64,000 nucleotides of DNA from Paenibacillus aurantius. GTDB taxonomy: Bacteria; Bacillota; Bacilli; Paenibacillales; NBRC-103111. The stretch is taken from NCBI RefSeq assembly GCF_032268605.1, contig NZ_CP130318.1, forward strand, positions 6,030,501 to 6,094,500, given 5' to 3'. A program made the position numbers and the translations under genes. The notes under the pieces are model-generated. The model was not told where the DNA came from, made no database searches, and was given only the letters and a program-made list of their open reading frames with translations. Numbering within the stretch: position 1 is the stretch's first letter; each line of letters opens with the position of its first letter. Shown in pieces: positions 15,984 to 25,800 of the stretch.

Positions 15984-16796
15984 CTATCTGACTTTTGCTT
16001 CGATCCGATTCTTCCAATTGTCCATGAGTTCATGGGGATTCGGCCTTCTAACCTCGTGCATGATCGGTCCCCCGTACCCTACCTTCCTCAAGGCTTCCAG
16101 CACAGCATCCCATTGAATGATTCCGTCCCCGGGCAGCCAATGCTTCTCATCCGTACCGTCGTTATCCGAAATATGGGTCGTAACGATCCGATGGCCCAAC
16201 CGTTCAATGAATTGCTGGGGGGATTCTTTAAACAAATGATTGACGTCGCAGCAAACGCCAAGCTCGGGATTACCGGAAACCAAATATTCCATCTCGTCTG
16301 CCGAATGGCCGAGACAAGTACGGGGAAGGCACTCCGCTGCCAAGCGGACACCTAAGCCGGCCGCATCCCGGGACAGTAGACCAAGCGTGATTCGGGCCGC
16401 TTCCAACCGCTTCGCCCTTTCGTCCGGAGCGATAGGCTCCCAGCTCGGATGAAAGACGGCTGTGCGGATTCCCCATTCTTGAGCATAAGACAATACGGTA
16501 TGTACCTTACTCACCACTCGTTCGCGGATGGAGGGATCCTCCTGAGACGGATCCCATTCCGTTCCGAACGGGATATGCAGGGACCAGATTTCGATTCCCA
16601 GCTCGGCTGCCTGGCGGACGACCTGGTCACAGGCGCTTTTGACCTCCGGATCCATAATGTCCAGGGGCTGCCACGTCAGCTCCATGCACTCCTGCCCGGC
16701 TTCCTTCACCGCATTCAGGTCGATGGGATTAGCCAGGCTGTAAGAAGTACCGATCTTCCAGGAATTCTGGCTGTTCTTATCCTTGGCCGTTTTCAT
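15984..16796 (-). CDS. Sugar phosphate isomerase/epimerase (xylose isomerase-like TIM barrel)
   Basis: A 270-residue AP-endonuclease-2/xylose-isomerase-like TIM barrel. Metal-site motifs are visible: SLHIPFG, FHPSWEP, AAECLPRT, CCDVNHLF, THISDNDG and the terminal MHEVRRPN, with Glu, Asp and His at the expected strand ends. It should isomerise or epimerise a sugar released by the neighbouring rhamnosidase. Start set at MKTAKDKN because GAGGAGGT lies 8 bases before it. An ATG at 16838 overlaps the permease stop (ATGA) and would add 14 residues by translational coupling. Confidence 0.9.
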   Translation of the reverse strand: MKTAKDKNSQNSWKIGTSYSLANPIDLNAVKEAGQECMELTWQPLDIMDPEVKSACDQVVRQAAELGIEIWSLHIPFGTEWDPSQEDPSIRERVVSKVHTVLSYAQEWGIRTAVFHPSWEPIAPDERAKRLEAARITLGLLSRDAAGLGVRLAAECLPRTCLGHSADEMEYLVSGNPELGVCCDVNHLFKESPQQFIERLGHRIVTTHISDNDGTDEKHWLPGDGIIQWDAVLEALRKVGYGGPIMHEVRRPNPHELMDNWKNRIEAKVR

Positions 16797-16834
16797 ACTA
16801 GACACCTCCTCTTCGCTGACGAATGATTCCAGCC

Positions 16835-17719
16835 TCATCCTTTCACACTGCCCATTACAATTCCCTTAATAAAGAAACGTTGAAGCAGCGGATAAACTAA
16901 CAGAATGGGCAAAGCCCCCAGAAAAATTTGAGAGGTTTTGACGGTACGTTCCGACAATTCGTTAAGCAGAGATAAGTCGGTGGTCGTCAGCATCGTCAAA
17001 TCCTGGCCTACGATGATCGTACGCAAGTAGCTCTGAAGCGGATAATTCTCCGGAGAATTCATCAGAATCAGCCCGTCAAACCAGCTGTTCCAATGCCCTA
17101 CTATGGTGAATAACCCGATGGTCGCCAGCGCGGGCAAGGAGAGCGGCACGTAGATGCGCCACAGCGTGGTCCAATGGCCCGCGCCGTCCATAAAGGCCGA
17201 TTCCTCCAGTTCCTTGGGCAATCCCCGGTAGAAGTTTAACAAGAGGATCACATTAAAGACCGGAACGGCTCCGGGAAGCACCAGCGCCCAAATCGAGTTG
17301 AGCATGCCCAGTGATTTGATCGTCATGTACCAGGGAATCAAGCCTCCGTGAAAAAGCATCGTCAGGACAAATACCCAGGCATACACGGTTCTCCACCGGA
17401 ACTTCGTTTTTTCCTTGGCTAGCGGATAGGCGGTAAGAATGGTTAGAAACATACTGAGCGCCGTACCGAGCAGGACCCGCTTGATCGTTACGAGCAGAGC
17501 GGTCAGAAATTCCGGCTTTTGTAACGCGAATTTATAAGCGCTGGCCGTGAAATCGACCGGCCATAGAACCACTAAGCCTCCCATAGCCGCCGCGCTTGAG
17601 CTGAAGGAAACCGCGAGTACATGAATGAGCGGCAGTAAACAAAGGAGCGCGAGACCGATTAGAAACGTATAGTTGAGCACAACAAACACCAGGCGGCCGA
17701 TTCCGGGCTTCTGGACCAT
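16835..17719 (-). CDS. Carbohydrate ABC transporter permease, YtcP/LplC type
   Basis: A 294-residue inner-membrane permease with six helices. The EAA loop that contacts the ATPase is seen as EESAFMDGAGHWTTLWRI, and the family tail is FIKGIVMGSVKG. It pairs with the LplB-type permease encoded 12 bases upstream and the binding lipoprotein. No ATPase gene is in the operon; this importer class usually shares a multipurpose MsmX-type ATPase encoded elsewhere. AAGGAGGGG precedes the ATG. Confidence 0.95.
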   Translation of the reverse strand: MVQKPGIGRLVFVVLNYTFLIGLALLCLLPLIHVLAVSFSSSAAAMGGLVVLWPVDFTASAYKFALQKPEFLTALLVTIKRVLLGTALSMFLTILTAYPLAKEKTKFRWRTVYAWVFVLTMLFHGGLIPWYMTIKSLGMLNSIWALVLPGAVPVFNVILLLNFYRGLPKELEESAFMDGAGHWTTLWRIYVPLSLPALATIGLFTIVGHWNSWFDGLILMNSPENYPLQSYLRTIIVGQDLTMLTTTDLSLLNELSERTVKTSQIFLGALPILLVYPLLQRFFIKGIVMGSVKG

Positions 17720-17731
17720 TTCTTCCCCTCC

Positions 17732-18628
17732 TTAAAAGATCCGGTATCCGGCGAACCGGTAAGCGAGCAGGTACGACCCGGAGATGAGCAGGAGGGATAC
17801 GACCGACTTAAACAATCCGACGGCGGTAGCCACACTATATTGGGCATCGATCAGTCCGATCCGGTATACGAAGGTATCGATAATATCTCCGCTCTCATAG
17901 ACCTGCGGACTGTAGAGATTAAACACTTGATCGAAGCCGGCATTCAGCACATTTCCCAAGCTGAGGGTCGTCATCAGAATGACGACCGGCATAATGCCCG
18001 GAAGCGTAATGTGGAGGGTCTGCTTCCAGCGGTTCGCACCGTCAATGACCGCCGCCTCATACAGACTCTGATTGATTCCGGTCAGCGCCGCTAAATAAAC
18101 GATGGTTCCGAAGCCAAAATCCTTCCAGGTATCGGTCGCGACCAGAACATAGGGAAACCAGTGATTACTCCCAAGAAAATAGATCGGCTCTATCCCCAGC
18201 AGACTGACAAACTGATTGATGATTCCCTTCAACGACAGAACATCGATCAGGATCCCCCCCAAGATGACCCACGACAGAAAGTGAGGCAGATAGATCAGGG
18301 TTTGAACGGTCCGCTTGATCCTCTCTTTCATCATCTCATTGAGCAGAAGCGCAATGGTGATGGGAACGAGGAGCCCCGCGGCTATCTTCATCACGGCGAT
18401 AAAGATCGTGTTATAGACGATTTGAAAGGTATCCGGCAGATTATACACGTACAGGAAATTTTGAAAGCCCACCCAATTCGAACCGAAGAAGCCCTTGGCC
18501 GGAATAAACTTCTGAAAGGCGATCACGATTCCGATCATCGGCCAGTAGCTGAAGACAATCAGGATGACAAGCGCAGGCAAGAGCATAAGATGAAGCGGAA
18601 GTTCATGCCTCCATTTTTTGATCGGCAT
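17732..18628 (-). CDS. Carbohydrate ABC transporter permease, LplB/YteP type
   Basis: A 298-residue permease with six helices and the EAA loop YEAAVIDGANRWKQTLHI. LplB-type marks include the opening HLMLLPALVILIVFSYWPM and the terminal AYRFAGYRIF. It forms the importer core with the YtcP-type permease. Start placed at MPIKKWRHE because AAAGGAG lies just upstream; a longer frame to 18736 has no ribosome site and overlaps the end of the binding-protein gene. Confidence 0.95.
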   Translation of the reverse strand: MPIKKWRHELPLHLMLLPALVILIVFSYWPMIGIVIAFQKFIPAKGFFGSNWVGFQNFLYVYNLPDTFQIVYNTIFIAVMKIAAGLLVPITIALLLNEMMKERIKRTVQTLIYLPHFLSWVILGGILIDVLSLKGIINQFVSLLGIEPIYFLGSNHWFPYVLVATDTWKDFGFGTIVYLAALTGINQSLYEAAVIDGANRWKQTLHITLPGIMPVVILMTTLSLGNVLNAGFDQVFNLYSPQVYESGDIIDTFVYRIGLIDAQYSVATAVGLFKSVVSLLLISGSYLLAYRFAGYRIF

Positions 18629-18714
18629 TTCACGGCTCTCCTTTCTTTCGAGTAAGAATAGAACGGCAGGGAGAGAATCTCTCCTCTGCCGCCCACTCCC
18701 CTGCTTTCCCGTCT

Positions 18715-20382
18715 TTATTTGATGGATTTCGCCCACTCGTTAACTTCTTTGGTCATATCGTTTCCGCCCAGCTTCTTCCAATCCTCAACAAACTTATCGA
18801 AGGCGGCAATCGGCTCCCCCATAATGATCTTGGTAAACGTTTCGAGTTCCATCTTATCGAGGGTCGCTTTCTTCTCGCCCATCGTCTTGGTCGGTGCCCC
18901 AAAGAACTCACTCATGAGCGGCAATTTGTTCTTCTGGTATTGATTGATGACCGTGAACGAGCTGGGCTCTCCGAACACCCGGGCCTGATTCCATGTTTTG
19001 TTGTCGCCTGCCTCGAATTGTTTAATCTTGTCGTAGGTCGCCTTTTGTTCTCCATTTAACTTGGAAACATCGCCCGTCTTTAAGCTGTTGACGACGGCCA
19101 GATGGACATCCAGGTTTTTTTGAGGGGACCATGCGTTGAACGGCGCATGCTTAAACAATTCGATCCCTTCCTTGGAAGAAAAGAAATTGTCGAAATCCTG
19201 CTTCTCCCCCCAGCCCTTTTCGATGAACAAGTTGACCATCTTCATGACAGCTTCCGGATGCTTGGATCCTTTCTTGACCGCATAATAGGCGAAGACAGGA
19301 TTCCCTACCTGCGGCTTAGCCGGGCTGCCGTCCACGGAGACGATGGGATACGCTCCCCATTCCATTTTGGGATCCAGGTCTTTCCCCTTCTGCAGCGGAT
19401 TAATCGGATTCCACATGGCTCCGTAATACAGCCCGATTTTACCGGCGACCGCATCTTCGCCTGTCTTGTTACCGTCCTTCACCCCGAACTCTTTATCCAG
19501 CAAGCCCGCTTTATACATTTCCTGCAGCTTTAGCAGGGCCGGCTTCATTTCAGGAAGGATCGAACCATAGGCCAGATTACCGGAGGCATCCTTTACCCAT
19601 GATCCCATATAAGCATGGAAGCCGTTGAAATAGCCGCCCAGGCCCATAATGCCGCCGCCGCCGATGCCTTTGTTGATGCCGAGTCCGAAGGTATCGTTCT
19701 TGCCGTTTCCGTCCGGATCCATTTTGGTAAAGGCCTCCGCTATCTTGTAAACATCGTCCATCGTCTTCGGCTCCGGCAGATTCAGCTTCTTGAGCCAATC
19801 CGCCCGCACCCAGAGAATGGAGGCCCCGTCGATGGAAGAGTTCGTGTTCGGAATCGCCATCAGCTTTCCGTTAAACTTGGCGGAATCCAGCTGCGCCGTA
19901 TTGTCTCCCTCCATAAACTTCTTGGCTAAAGGAGACGCGTACTTGGCGTATACATCGGATAAATCCTCCACCAAGCCGGCCTCCACCAGCTGTTTCAACT
20001 GGATGGCACTGACCGGTATAATGTCCGGAAGCTCCCCCGAGGCGATCATCACGTTCATCTTCTGTGTCGCGTCTTCTCCGCTTGTCGCAATCCAGTTATA
20101 TTTCAGCTTGATTCCCAATTCATCCAGATAAGCCCGTGTCCATTCGTTGTTGTCAATCGTATCGCTGCCCTTGAATTTAATGGAAGCATCCACGCTTCGG
20201 ACCGTCGTCACCTCAACCGGAGACGGATACTTGGACAATGGTCCAGCCGGAGCCGCCGATGCAGCTGCATCGGGCTTGGATGTCCCGCTTGGTGAGGAGG
20301 AGGGAGAAGAAGAGCTGCAAGCCGAAACGGCAAGCGTAGAGCCAATGGCGAGTAAACTTAACGTTGCTTTTACTGATTTCAT
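18715..20382 (-). CDS. Extracellular sugar-binding lipoprotein, LplA type
   Basis: A 555-residue lipoprotein that captures the oligosaccharide for the ABC importer. Signal peptide with lipobox VSAC (Cys22), a Ser/Pro/Ala-rich linker (about 23-50), then a large two-lobed binding fold typical of LplA/YtcQ. An EF-hand-like calcium loop DPDGNGKNDTFGLG is visible near residues 225-238. GGGAGG precedes the ATG. First gene of the six-gene minus-strand operon 20382-12351. A perfect minus-strand TATAAT (20431-20436) without a TTGACA-like -35 suggests the promoter needs an activator, probably the adjacent YesN-type regulator. Confidence 0.95.
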   Translation of the reverse strand: MKSVKATLSLLAIGSTLAVSACSSSSPSSSPSGTSKPDAAASAAPAGPLSKYPSPVEVTTVRSVDASIKFKGSDTIDNNEWTRAYLDELGIKLKYNWIATSGEDATQKMNVMIASGELPDIIPVSAIQLKQLVEAGLVEDLSDVYAKYASPLAKKFMEGDNTAQLDSAKFNGKLMAIPNTNSSIDGASILWVRADWLKKLNLPEPKTMDDVYKIAEAFTKMDPDGNGKNDTFGLGINKGIGGGGIMGLGGYFNGFHAYMGSWVKDASGNLAYGSILPEMKPALLKLQEMYKAGLLDKEFGVKDGNKTGEDAVAGKIGLYYGAMWNPINPLQKGKDLDPKMEWGAYPIVSVDGSPAKPQVGNPVFAYYAVKKGSKHPEAVMKMVNLFIEKGWGEKQDFDNFFSSKEGIELFKHAPFNAWSPQKNLDVHLAVVNSLKTGDVSKLNGEQKATYDKIKQFEAGDNKTWNQARVFGEPSSFTVINQYQKNKLPLMSEFFGAPTKTMGEKKATLDKMELETFTKIIMGEPIAAFDKFVEDWKKLGGNDMTKEVNEWAKSIK

Positions 20383-20524
20383 GGGTAGCCTCCCTTTTTT
20401 TTGTAAGCGATATCCCCGTTAACAATCCTAATTATAGATAAGGCCCCATTCCCTTCCTATACTAAAATTTGCAGGTTCTTGCTCCATTTGCACAGACTTT
20501 CCCTTCACCCGGGAGTGGCCGCAC

Positions 20525-20577
20525 AAAAACCCCGAAAAACAGCCGGCAAGCCTTCCTTGCCTCTATCCTTCGGGGTT
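20525..20577 (-). terminator. Terminator of the YesM/YesN operon
   Basis: On the minus strand AACCCCGAA (20569-20577) pairs with TTCGGGGTT (20528-20536 region), followed by TTTTTG. The stem starts 20 bases after the response-regulator stop. Confidence 0.75.
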
Positions 20578-20597
20578 GAATTCAGTGGATCCGGCTT

Positions 20598-22277
20598 TCA
20601 CATGCCGGAGCGTCTCGTTCGGCTCAGCTCCCTGTATTCTTGGGGAGTCCGGCCCATATTCTTCTTGAAGATCCTGGTAAAATAGGCCGGCGATTCGAAT
20701 CCGACCTGCCGGGCGATTTCATGCATTTTCATTTGAGACTCGGTCACGAGCTTCTTGGCCTTCTTAAGACGGGCCTCGGTTATATATTCGGATAAATTGA
20801 TTCCGGTAATTTGTTTATAAAGCCGCGACATGTAATAAGGGTTTAGGTAGATGATTTCGGAAAGAGTGGTAAGCGACAGGTCCTTATCCAGATGCTCCTC
20901 CACATAGCGGTTGATGGTCTCGACCACCTGCCGGGTGTGCTCGGTCTTCTCGCTGTCACGGGATTCAAACAGCTGAAGGGCGGCTTGAATCAGATATTGA
21001 AACGCTTCCCTCCGGGTCGCATGGAGCTGGTAATTGGCGATTTTGTCCAAATGCACTTCCTTCAGTTGTGTTCCCCGGTCTCCCCAACGGTTTACTTGCG
21101 AAAGCAGGTGGGCCGCAACGGCGTAATACAGCTCAAGAAAAAAATCCGTTTCCTCATAAAAGGGCTCCAAACGCACGGAAATATCGAGGATCAACTTCAT
21201 AAACTCTTCCTTGTCCACGTTCTCGAAATGGAAATCGGATGCGGTCAATTTTTTGACCAGATGGCGGATCGTTTGTTTCTGCATTTCGTTTTCCCGAGCG
21301 GACTCCTCCGTCTGCTGATCCTCGATGATCATCGTTCCCTGACCGATTCCCAATCCCCGGCTAAGCCCTTTGCGCAGCTTGTCATAGCAGGAAGAGAGGT
21401 CCTTCCATTCCACAGCCGATTTCCCCGCTGCTACCGAAATAGGCACCTTTAGAAGCTGAAGGCTGGCCGCCTGTATTCTTTCCAAGGTACCGTGAACGAA
21501 CCGGATCGTTCTGATCCACGAAGGATCGGCAGCCGGCAATGGAGATACGGGAGATGCTTCCGGCTGAAGGAGCCAAATAAAACGGTTATAATCCGTATTG
21601 ACCGCTTGAATCGAGCACGGCATGAAATATTCCTTGGCAATGTTGTGGATAGCGAACATCATCAGCGCTTTATCCGATGCTTTGGAGATGGAGTCCGGCC
21701 ACCGGTCCACGCGCCCAATGACCACGAGCAGCGGTTCCTGAAACCGAAGCGGGATATGCAGCTCCTTAAGAAGCTCAGGCTTTAGAGAAGACCACGTCTT
21801 GGTGCCTTCACATAATCCTTGCAAATAATCCCTCTGCAAGGTAGGGATAGCTAATTGGAGCTGTTCCGCCGCCTTGTCCAGAAATCGGGCATTCTGACTT
21901 TCGGCCTTCAGCGCATCCATCGCTTTTCGTACGCTGGCCACCACTTCTTCATCGCTTTCCGTCTTGAGGATGTAATCGATGCTTTTGCCGCGCAGAGCGG
22001 CCTGAACATACTCGAAATCGGGATGGCCCGTCAAAAAAATGACTTTGCAGGCCGGCCAACGGTCGGTAATATGCCCTTGAAGCTCAAGCCCGGACATGCC
22101 CGGCATCCGGATATCGGACAATACAATATCGAAGCGCATCCAGCTTAATTTCTCCAAGGCTTCGTCACCCGAATAGGCCCGGTAAAGGTCCAGCTCAAGC
22201 CCTTCTTCTTCTTGAAGAAGCCGATAGATTCCGTCAACAATAATGGGCTCGTCATCAACGACCAGCAATCGGTACAT
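20598..22277 (-). CDS. Response regulator, YesN/AraC type
   Basis: A 559-residue cytoplasmic regulator. Residues 1-120 form the receiver with acidic pocket VVDDE and phospho-acceptor Asp55 in LSDIRMPG. A middle helical region of unknown role follows. The last 100 residues are two AraC-type helix-turn-helix motifs (LTTLSEIIYLNPYYMSRLYK and ARQVGFESPAYFTRIFKK). It overlaps the kinase gene by 23 bases. It most likely activates the sugar-uptake operon on one side and the secreted proteins on the other. Confidence 0.95.
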   Translation of the reverse strand: MYRLLVVDDEPIIVDGIYRLLQEEEGLELDLYRAYSGDEALEKLSWMRFDIVLSDIRMPGMSGLELQGHITDRWPACKVIFLTGHPDFEYVQAALRGKSIDYILKTESDEEVVASVRKAMDALKAESQNARFLDKAAEQLQLAIPTLQRDYLQGLCEGTKTWSSLKPELLKELHIPLRFQEPLLVVIGRVDRWPDSISKASDKALMMFAIHNIAKEYFMPCSIQAVNTDYNRFIWLLQPEASPVSPLPAADPSWIRTIRFVHGTLERIQAASLQLLKVPISVAAGKSAVEWKDLSSCYDKLRKGLSRGLGIGQGTMIIEDQQTEESARENEMQKQTIRHLVKKLTASDFHFENVDKEEFMKLILDISVRLEPFYEETDFFLELYYAVAAHLLSQVNRWGDRGTQLKEVHLDKIANYQLHATRREAFQYLIQAALQLFESRDSEKTEHTRQVVETINRYVEEHLDKDLSLTTLSEIIYLNPYYMSRLYKQITGINLSEYITEARLKKAKKLVTESQMKMHEIARQVGFESPAYFTRIFKKNMGRTPQEYRELSRTRRSGM

Positions 22278-24021
22278 GGTCCGTCTTCTCCTCTGCAGGG
22301 ATTCGGATCTCGACTCTCAAGCCTCCAAGGCTGCCTCTGCTTACACGCAGGCCGAACCGGTCTCCGAACCGGATTTGAATTCTTCGGTGCACATTCACGA
22401 GCCCCGTCGTCTCGGGCTCCGACTGGGTGTAACGGAGCTTGGCTTGCAGCTCGTTCAGCCGCTCATCCGAAAGCTCTTCCCCGTTATCCTCAACGGCCAT
22501 CGTCAAGGATTCCGCCTGTTCCTGAAACACGACTTCGATCCGTCCCTCCTTCTTTTTGTTCGCCAAGCCATGATTATAGGCATTCTCGATGATCGGCTGG
22601 AGAATCAGCCGGGGAACCATCCGTTTCCGGCATCCTGGCGGAAGGTCTCCGAAACTCACGTTAATTCGGCTGGAGAAACGGTACGCTTGAATGTCCATAA
22701 ACGTACGCGCGAATTGGCACTCCGCCTCCAAGGTCACCTCTCCTGTTCCATCCCGTGTTATAAACTGGAAATACTCGCCCAAGTAACGGGTAAACCGGGT
22801 CACATTCTCATAGTCCTCGTTCTTGGCCATCCTTGAGAGCGTAAAGAAGCTGTTGTAGAGAAAATGAGGATTAATCTGCGATTGAAGCTGCCGGAATTCG
22901 GATACTTGAGCCCGGTACTGCTGCTCATACACCTCATGGATCAGAACGCGCAGCCGCTCCACCATCCCATTGAACTGACCGTACAGATAGGAGAATTCAT
23001 CCTTGAAGCGATACTGAACCGTTTGATTAAAATCCCCCTGCTCTACGGCTCTAAAGGCCCGGACCAGAGTCCGTAAAGGGCGGTGGATCACCCGGTAAAT
23101 GACGTAGGAGAAGAAGGCAATGATAACCGCCGAGATCAGGGAAAGCAGCCAGAACCACAGCCGATGCTTATCCAGCGGCCCCGTGACGTTTCTCTCCGGT
23201 ATATATTTGACCAGCGTAGCCCCCAGAAAGTTGGAATGCTCGAAGCTGACCACATAATCCTCCTCGCTGATTCGGACGGTTTCGACTCCCTTCGAATGCC
23301 CGCTGTTGACTTTATCGGATACCCATTCCCATAAGGCGTGATCCGTTTCCTCGTTCTCCCCGCTGGAAATCTTCCATTGAAGATCATGATCGACAAGCAG
23401 GGACCCGCCCTCTTTGTTGTCGATGATTTGACGCAGAACATGTTCGATCTCTTTCTGATCCATTTCGATATCCAGCAAAAAAACAGGATCCCGGTTGGAT
23501 AAGGCATATTCGGGGTAGGGATAGCTGATGAATAACCGGTTGTGCCATGTAATAAAGGGGGAGTTTTGCTGACGGGCCGGAGCGGACAGAACACGAAATT
23601 CATCCCTCGGAATGGGATTGACCATATTGTTGGCGGAGATCGTACGGTCCAGCATCGAGATATGGATGCTCGCGTTGGTAACATAGCTGCTGGATGCCTT
23701 GAGCAGGAGCAGCCGATTCTGGATGCGCAGCAAAGCCGCCGTTTTCTCAAAATCGGGCATGACGGGGGCGACGACGCTTAATTTGCCGACATCCTCATCC
23801 GCCATGTATTCTCTTCCGAGCTTGACGATTTTGCTGATATCCAGCTCCAGAAGTCCCAAATAAAAATGAACGTTGGCTTGCATTGAATTGGAAATTTCAC
23901 TCTTGACCGCTTCCTCACCGGATTGATTTAACGTAAGACTGACGGTATAAAGAGGAACCACAATAAGCAGGAGTGTAAAGACAAGCTTTACATAAATGTT
24001 GGATTGGGGTCGCTTGAACAC
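22255..24021 (-). CDS. Sensor histidine kinase, YesM type
   Basis: A 588-residue membrane kinase: N-terminal helix (about 10-30), extracytoplasmic sensor region (about 31-285), second helix (about 290-312), HAMP linker, then the His_kinase segment with phospho-acceptor His in INPHFLYNSF and an HATPase domain (IENAYNHG, VEDNGEEL). It should sense the extracellular oligosaccharide or the loaded binding protein and phosphorylate the adjacent regulator. Start is GTG with AGGAG about 11 bases upstream. It is divergent from the secreted protein gene at 24228. Confidence 0.95.
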   Translation of the reverse strand: MFKRPQSNIYVKLVFTLLLIVVPLYTVSLTLNQSGEEAVKSEISNSMQANVHFYLGLLELDISKIVKLGREYMADEDVGKLSVVAPVMPDFEKTAALLRIQNRLLLLKASSSYVTNASIHISMLDRTISANNMVNPIPRDEFRVLSAPARQQNSPFITWHNRLFISYPYPEYALSNRDPVFLLDIEMDQKEIEHVLRQIIDNKEGGSLLVDHDLQWKISSGENEETDHALWEWVSDKVNSGHSKGVETVRISEEDYVVSFEHSNFLGATLVKYIPERNVTGPLDKHRLWFWLLSLISAVIIAFFSYVIYRVIHRPLRTLVRAFRAVEQGDFNQTVQYRFKDEFSYLYGQFNGMVERLRVLIHEVYEQQYRAQVSEFRQLQSQINPHFLYNSFFTLSRMAKNEDYENVTRFTRYLGEYFQFITRDGTGEVTLEAECQFARTFMDIQAYRFSSRINVSFGDLPPGCRKRMVPRLILQPIIENAYNHGLANKKKEGRIEVVFQEQAESLTMAVEDNGEELSDERLNELQAKLRYTQSEPETTGLVNVHRRIQIRFGDRFGLRVSRGSLGGLRVEIRIPAEEKTDHVPIAGR

Positions 24022-24121
24022 TCGGATCTCTTCTCCTCGCTCTTATCCATCCCTGTTAACGGAAATTGTACCATTCCCCGCCTGCGTAAGAAATGGAAGA
24101 TCCGCCGTTTTACGAAAACCG

Positions 24122-24152
24122 TATAATTCGGGCAACGAATATCGAAATATTC
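24122..24152 (+). promoter_or_regulatory. Perfect TATAAT and a 16-bp palindrome in the divergent spacer
   Basis: TATAAT at 24122-24127 has no good -35. GAATATCGAAATATTC at 24137-24152 is a palindrome (6-bp arms, 4-base centre), about 75 bases before the secreted-protein start. It could be a regulator site for the divergent promoters. Confidence 0.4.
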
Positions 24153-24227
24153 CTATATCGAGGGAAGAGAGGCGCCATATAAACTGAAAGCGCAATCTAA
24201 TCTTGCCTTACGATTGGAGGACGAGTG

Positions 24228-25757
24228 ATGAAGGAACATGGTGCAGCCGCTTGGGCTGGGACCCGTGCCCGTGGGAGAGCAGGCTCCTTTAAGCCTGGGA
24301 ACCTGGTGAAAGCCGCCCTTTTAACCGCCGCAATGGTATCGGTGCTTTCTTCCTCTCTATTTGCAACCCAACCGGCCAAAGCAGACGCCAACACCTGGGT
24401 AGCGGTGACGGAAGGCTCCAGCAAAAAAATCAAAGTGTATGATCCGGTAGTTTACAATTGGGACACCCGGGCCGCACAAAAATGGGAATGGACCCCGAAT
24501 TCAAACGCTGGCTACAGTTCAGCGGAAATTGCCGCTTGGGGCGGCGGGAGCGATGCCAAGCTGCGGGAAAGCAGCTTCTGGGGCGGACAAATTATGGCAA
24601 CCGTCAGCGGATCGGGACTTGCAACGATTGTCTCCTATCCAAGCGGTAAAGAGTTATGGTCTGTGGTACAGGGAGGGAGCGGTACGGTCAATTTACACTC
24701 CATTGAAGTGCTGCCCAACGGAAACTGCGTCACGGTCGGCTCCGTCGAAGGCAAGGTGCGTCTGTACACCTCTTCCCAGGGAAATACCAATTCTATTGTG
24801 CTGGCTGATTTACCGGGCGCTCATGGTGTTCATTGGGACAACACCCGCGGTGTCCTGTGGGCGATCGGCGATACCACCCTGGTCGGGATAAAGATAGAAG
24901 GAACCGCAGCTGCCCCTACTTATAGCGTTTATAGAACAGTAACCATCCCGCTTTCCGATGGACAGATCCCCTATGGTCATGATCTATGGCCGGTTTATGG
25001 AGATACGAACCGGTTGTGGGTGGCGGTCAATTGGCGTGTCTGGCAGTACAACATAGGGGCTGACAGCTGGGAGAGCTCTTATGCCGGTTCCGATGTTCTG
25101 CACAATTCCGGTAAGATGATCAAGTCTGTGGGGAACGTTCCCAGCGGGCAGGTGGTCTATACGTTCCCCGAAACGAGCTGGGTAACCCATACCGTCAGCT
25201 TCACCAACCCTACCGCCACCCGCCCTATCACCGGTGCGGCCATCTACAAAGCCCGTCCCTGGATACCGGGCTATGACGGAACAACGGGAATGGCTCAAGA
25301 TAATCTGGCACTGAACTCTTCCCCCTCCACCTCAAGCTCCTATGAAACGGCGGTTTGGGGTAAGGCCAAAGCCGTGGATGGCCAGACCGGCTCGGTAGCC
25401 GGGTCATATGGTTACTCAAGCGGGATTGGCAAAACAACCAATCATACGGAATGGTATGCCACCGGCTTTCCCAATCCCCAAAACTTTAACACTGTCGTGA
25501 TCCATCCGAGAAGCGACAGCGGGAATGCCGGCGCCGGATTCCCTATTGATTTCAAGATTCAAGTTTGGAACGGCTCCGCCTGGTTAGACCGGGTAACCGT
25601 CACCGGCTACCCCAATCCGGGAAGTGCTCCCCAAACCTTCTCGTTAGGAACAACCGATTGGGCAACCGCCATTCGAATCTATGCCACCAATCTCCCTAAG
25701 GTCGGACCAACCGATTATCTTATGCAGTTTGCCGAGGTAGAGGTGCTGAATCAATAA
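24228..25757 (+). CDS. Secreted DUF6528-like propeller protein with C-terminal F5/8C domain
   Basis: A 509-residue exported protein: long basic signal region cut near AKADA (about residue 52), a propeller-like domain (about 55-350) with YTSSQG, GAHGVHWD, VLWAIGD, GHDLWPVYGDTNRLWV, KSVGNVPSGQV and AIYKARPW, and a discoidin (F5/8 type C) sugar-binding domain (about 357-509) with YSSGIGKTTNHTEWYA and MQFAEVEVLN. The ATG at 24228 is preferred over the GTG at 24225 because GGAGG lies 7 bases before it. The binding module implies action on an extracellular glycan. Enzyme activity is unproven. Confidence 0.88.
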   Translation: MKEHGAAAWAGTRARGRAGSFKPGNLVKAALLTAAMVSVLSSSLFATQPAKADANTWVAVTEGSSKKIKVYDPVVYNWDTRAAQKWEWTPNSNAGYSSAEIAAWGGGSDAKLRESSFWGGQIMATVSGSGLATIVSYPSGKELWSVVQGGSGTVNLHSIEVLPNGNCVTVGSVEGKVRLYTSSQGNTNSIVLADLPGAHGVHWDNTRGVLWAIGDTTLVGIKIEGTAAAPTYSVYRTVTIPLSDGQIPYGHDLWPVYGDTNRLWVAVNWRVWQYNIGADSWESSYAGSDVLHNSGKMIKSVGNVPSGQVVYTFPETSWVTHTVSFTNPTATRPITGAAIYKARPWIPGYDGTTGMAQDNLALNSSPSTSSSYETAVWGKAKAVDGQTGSVAGSYGYSSGIGKTTNHTEWYATGFPNPQNFNTVVIHPRSDSGNAGAGFPIDFKIQVWNGSAWLDRVTVTGYPNPGSAPQTFSLGTTDWATAIRIYATNLPKVGPTDYLMQFAEVEVLNQ

Positions 25758-25800
25758 TTCAAGTTTCCCGGACGCCCATGAATAGGAGGAGGATTTCGTT

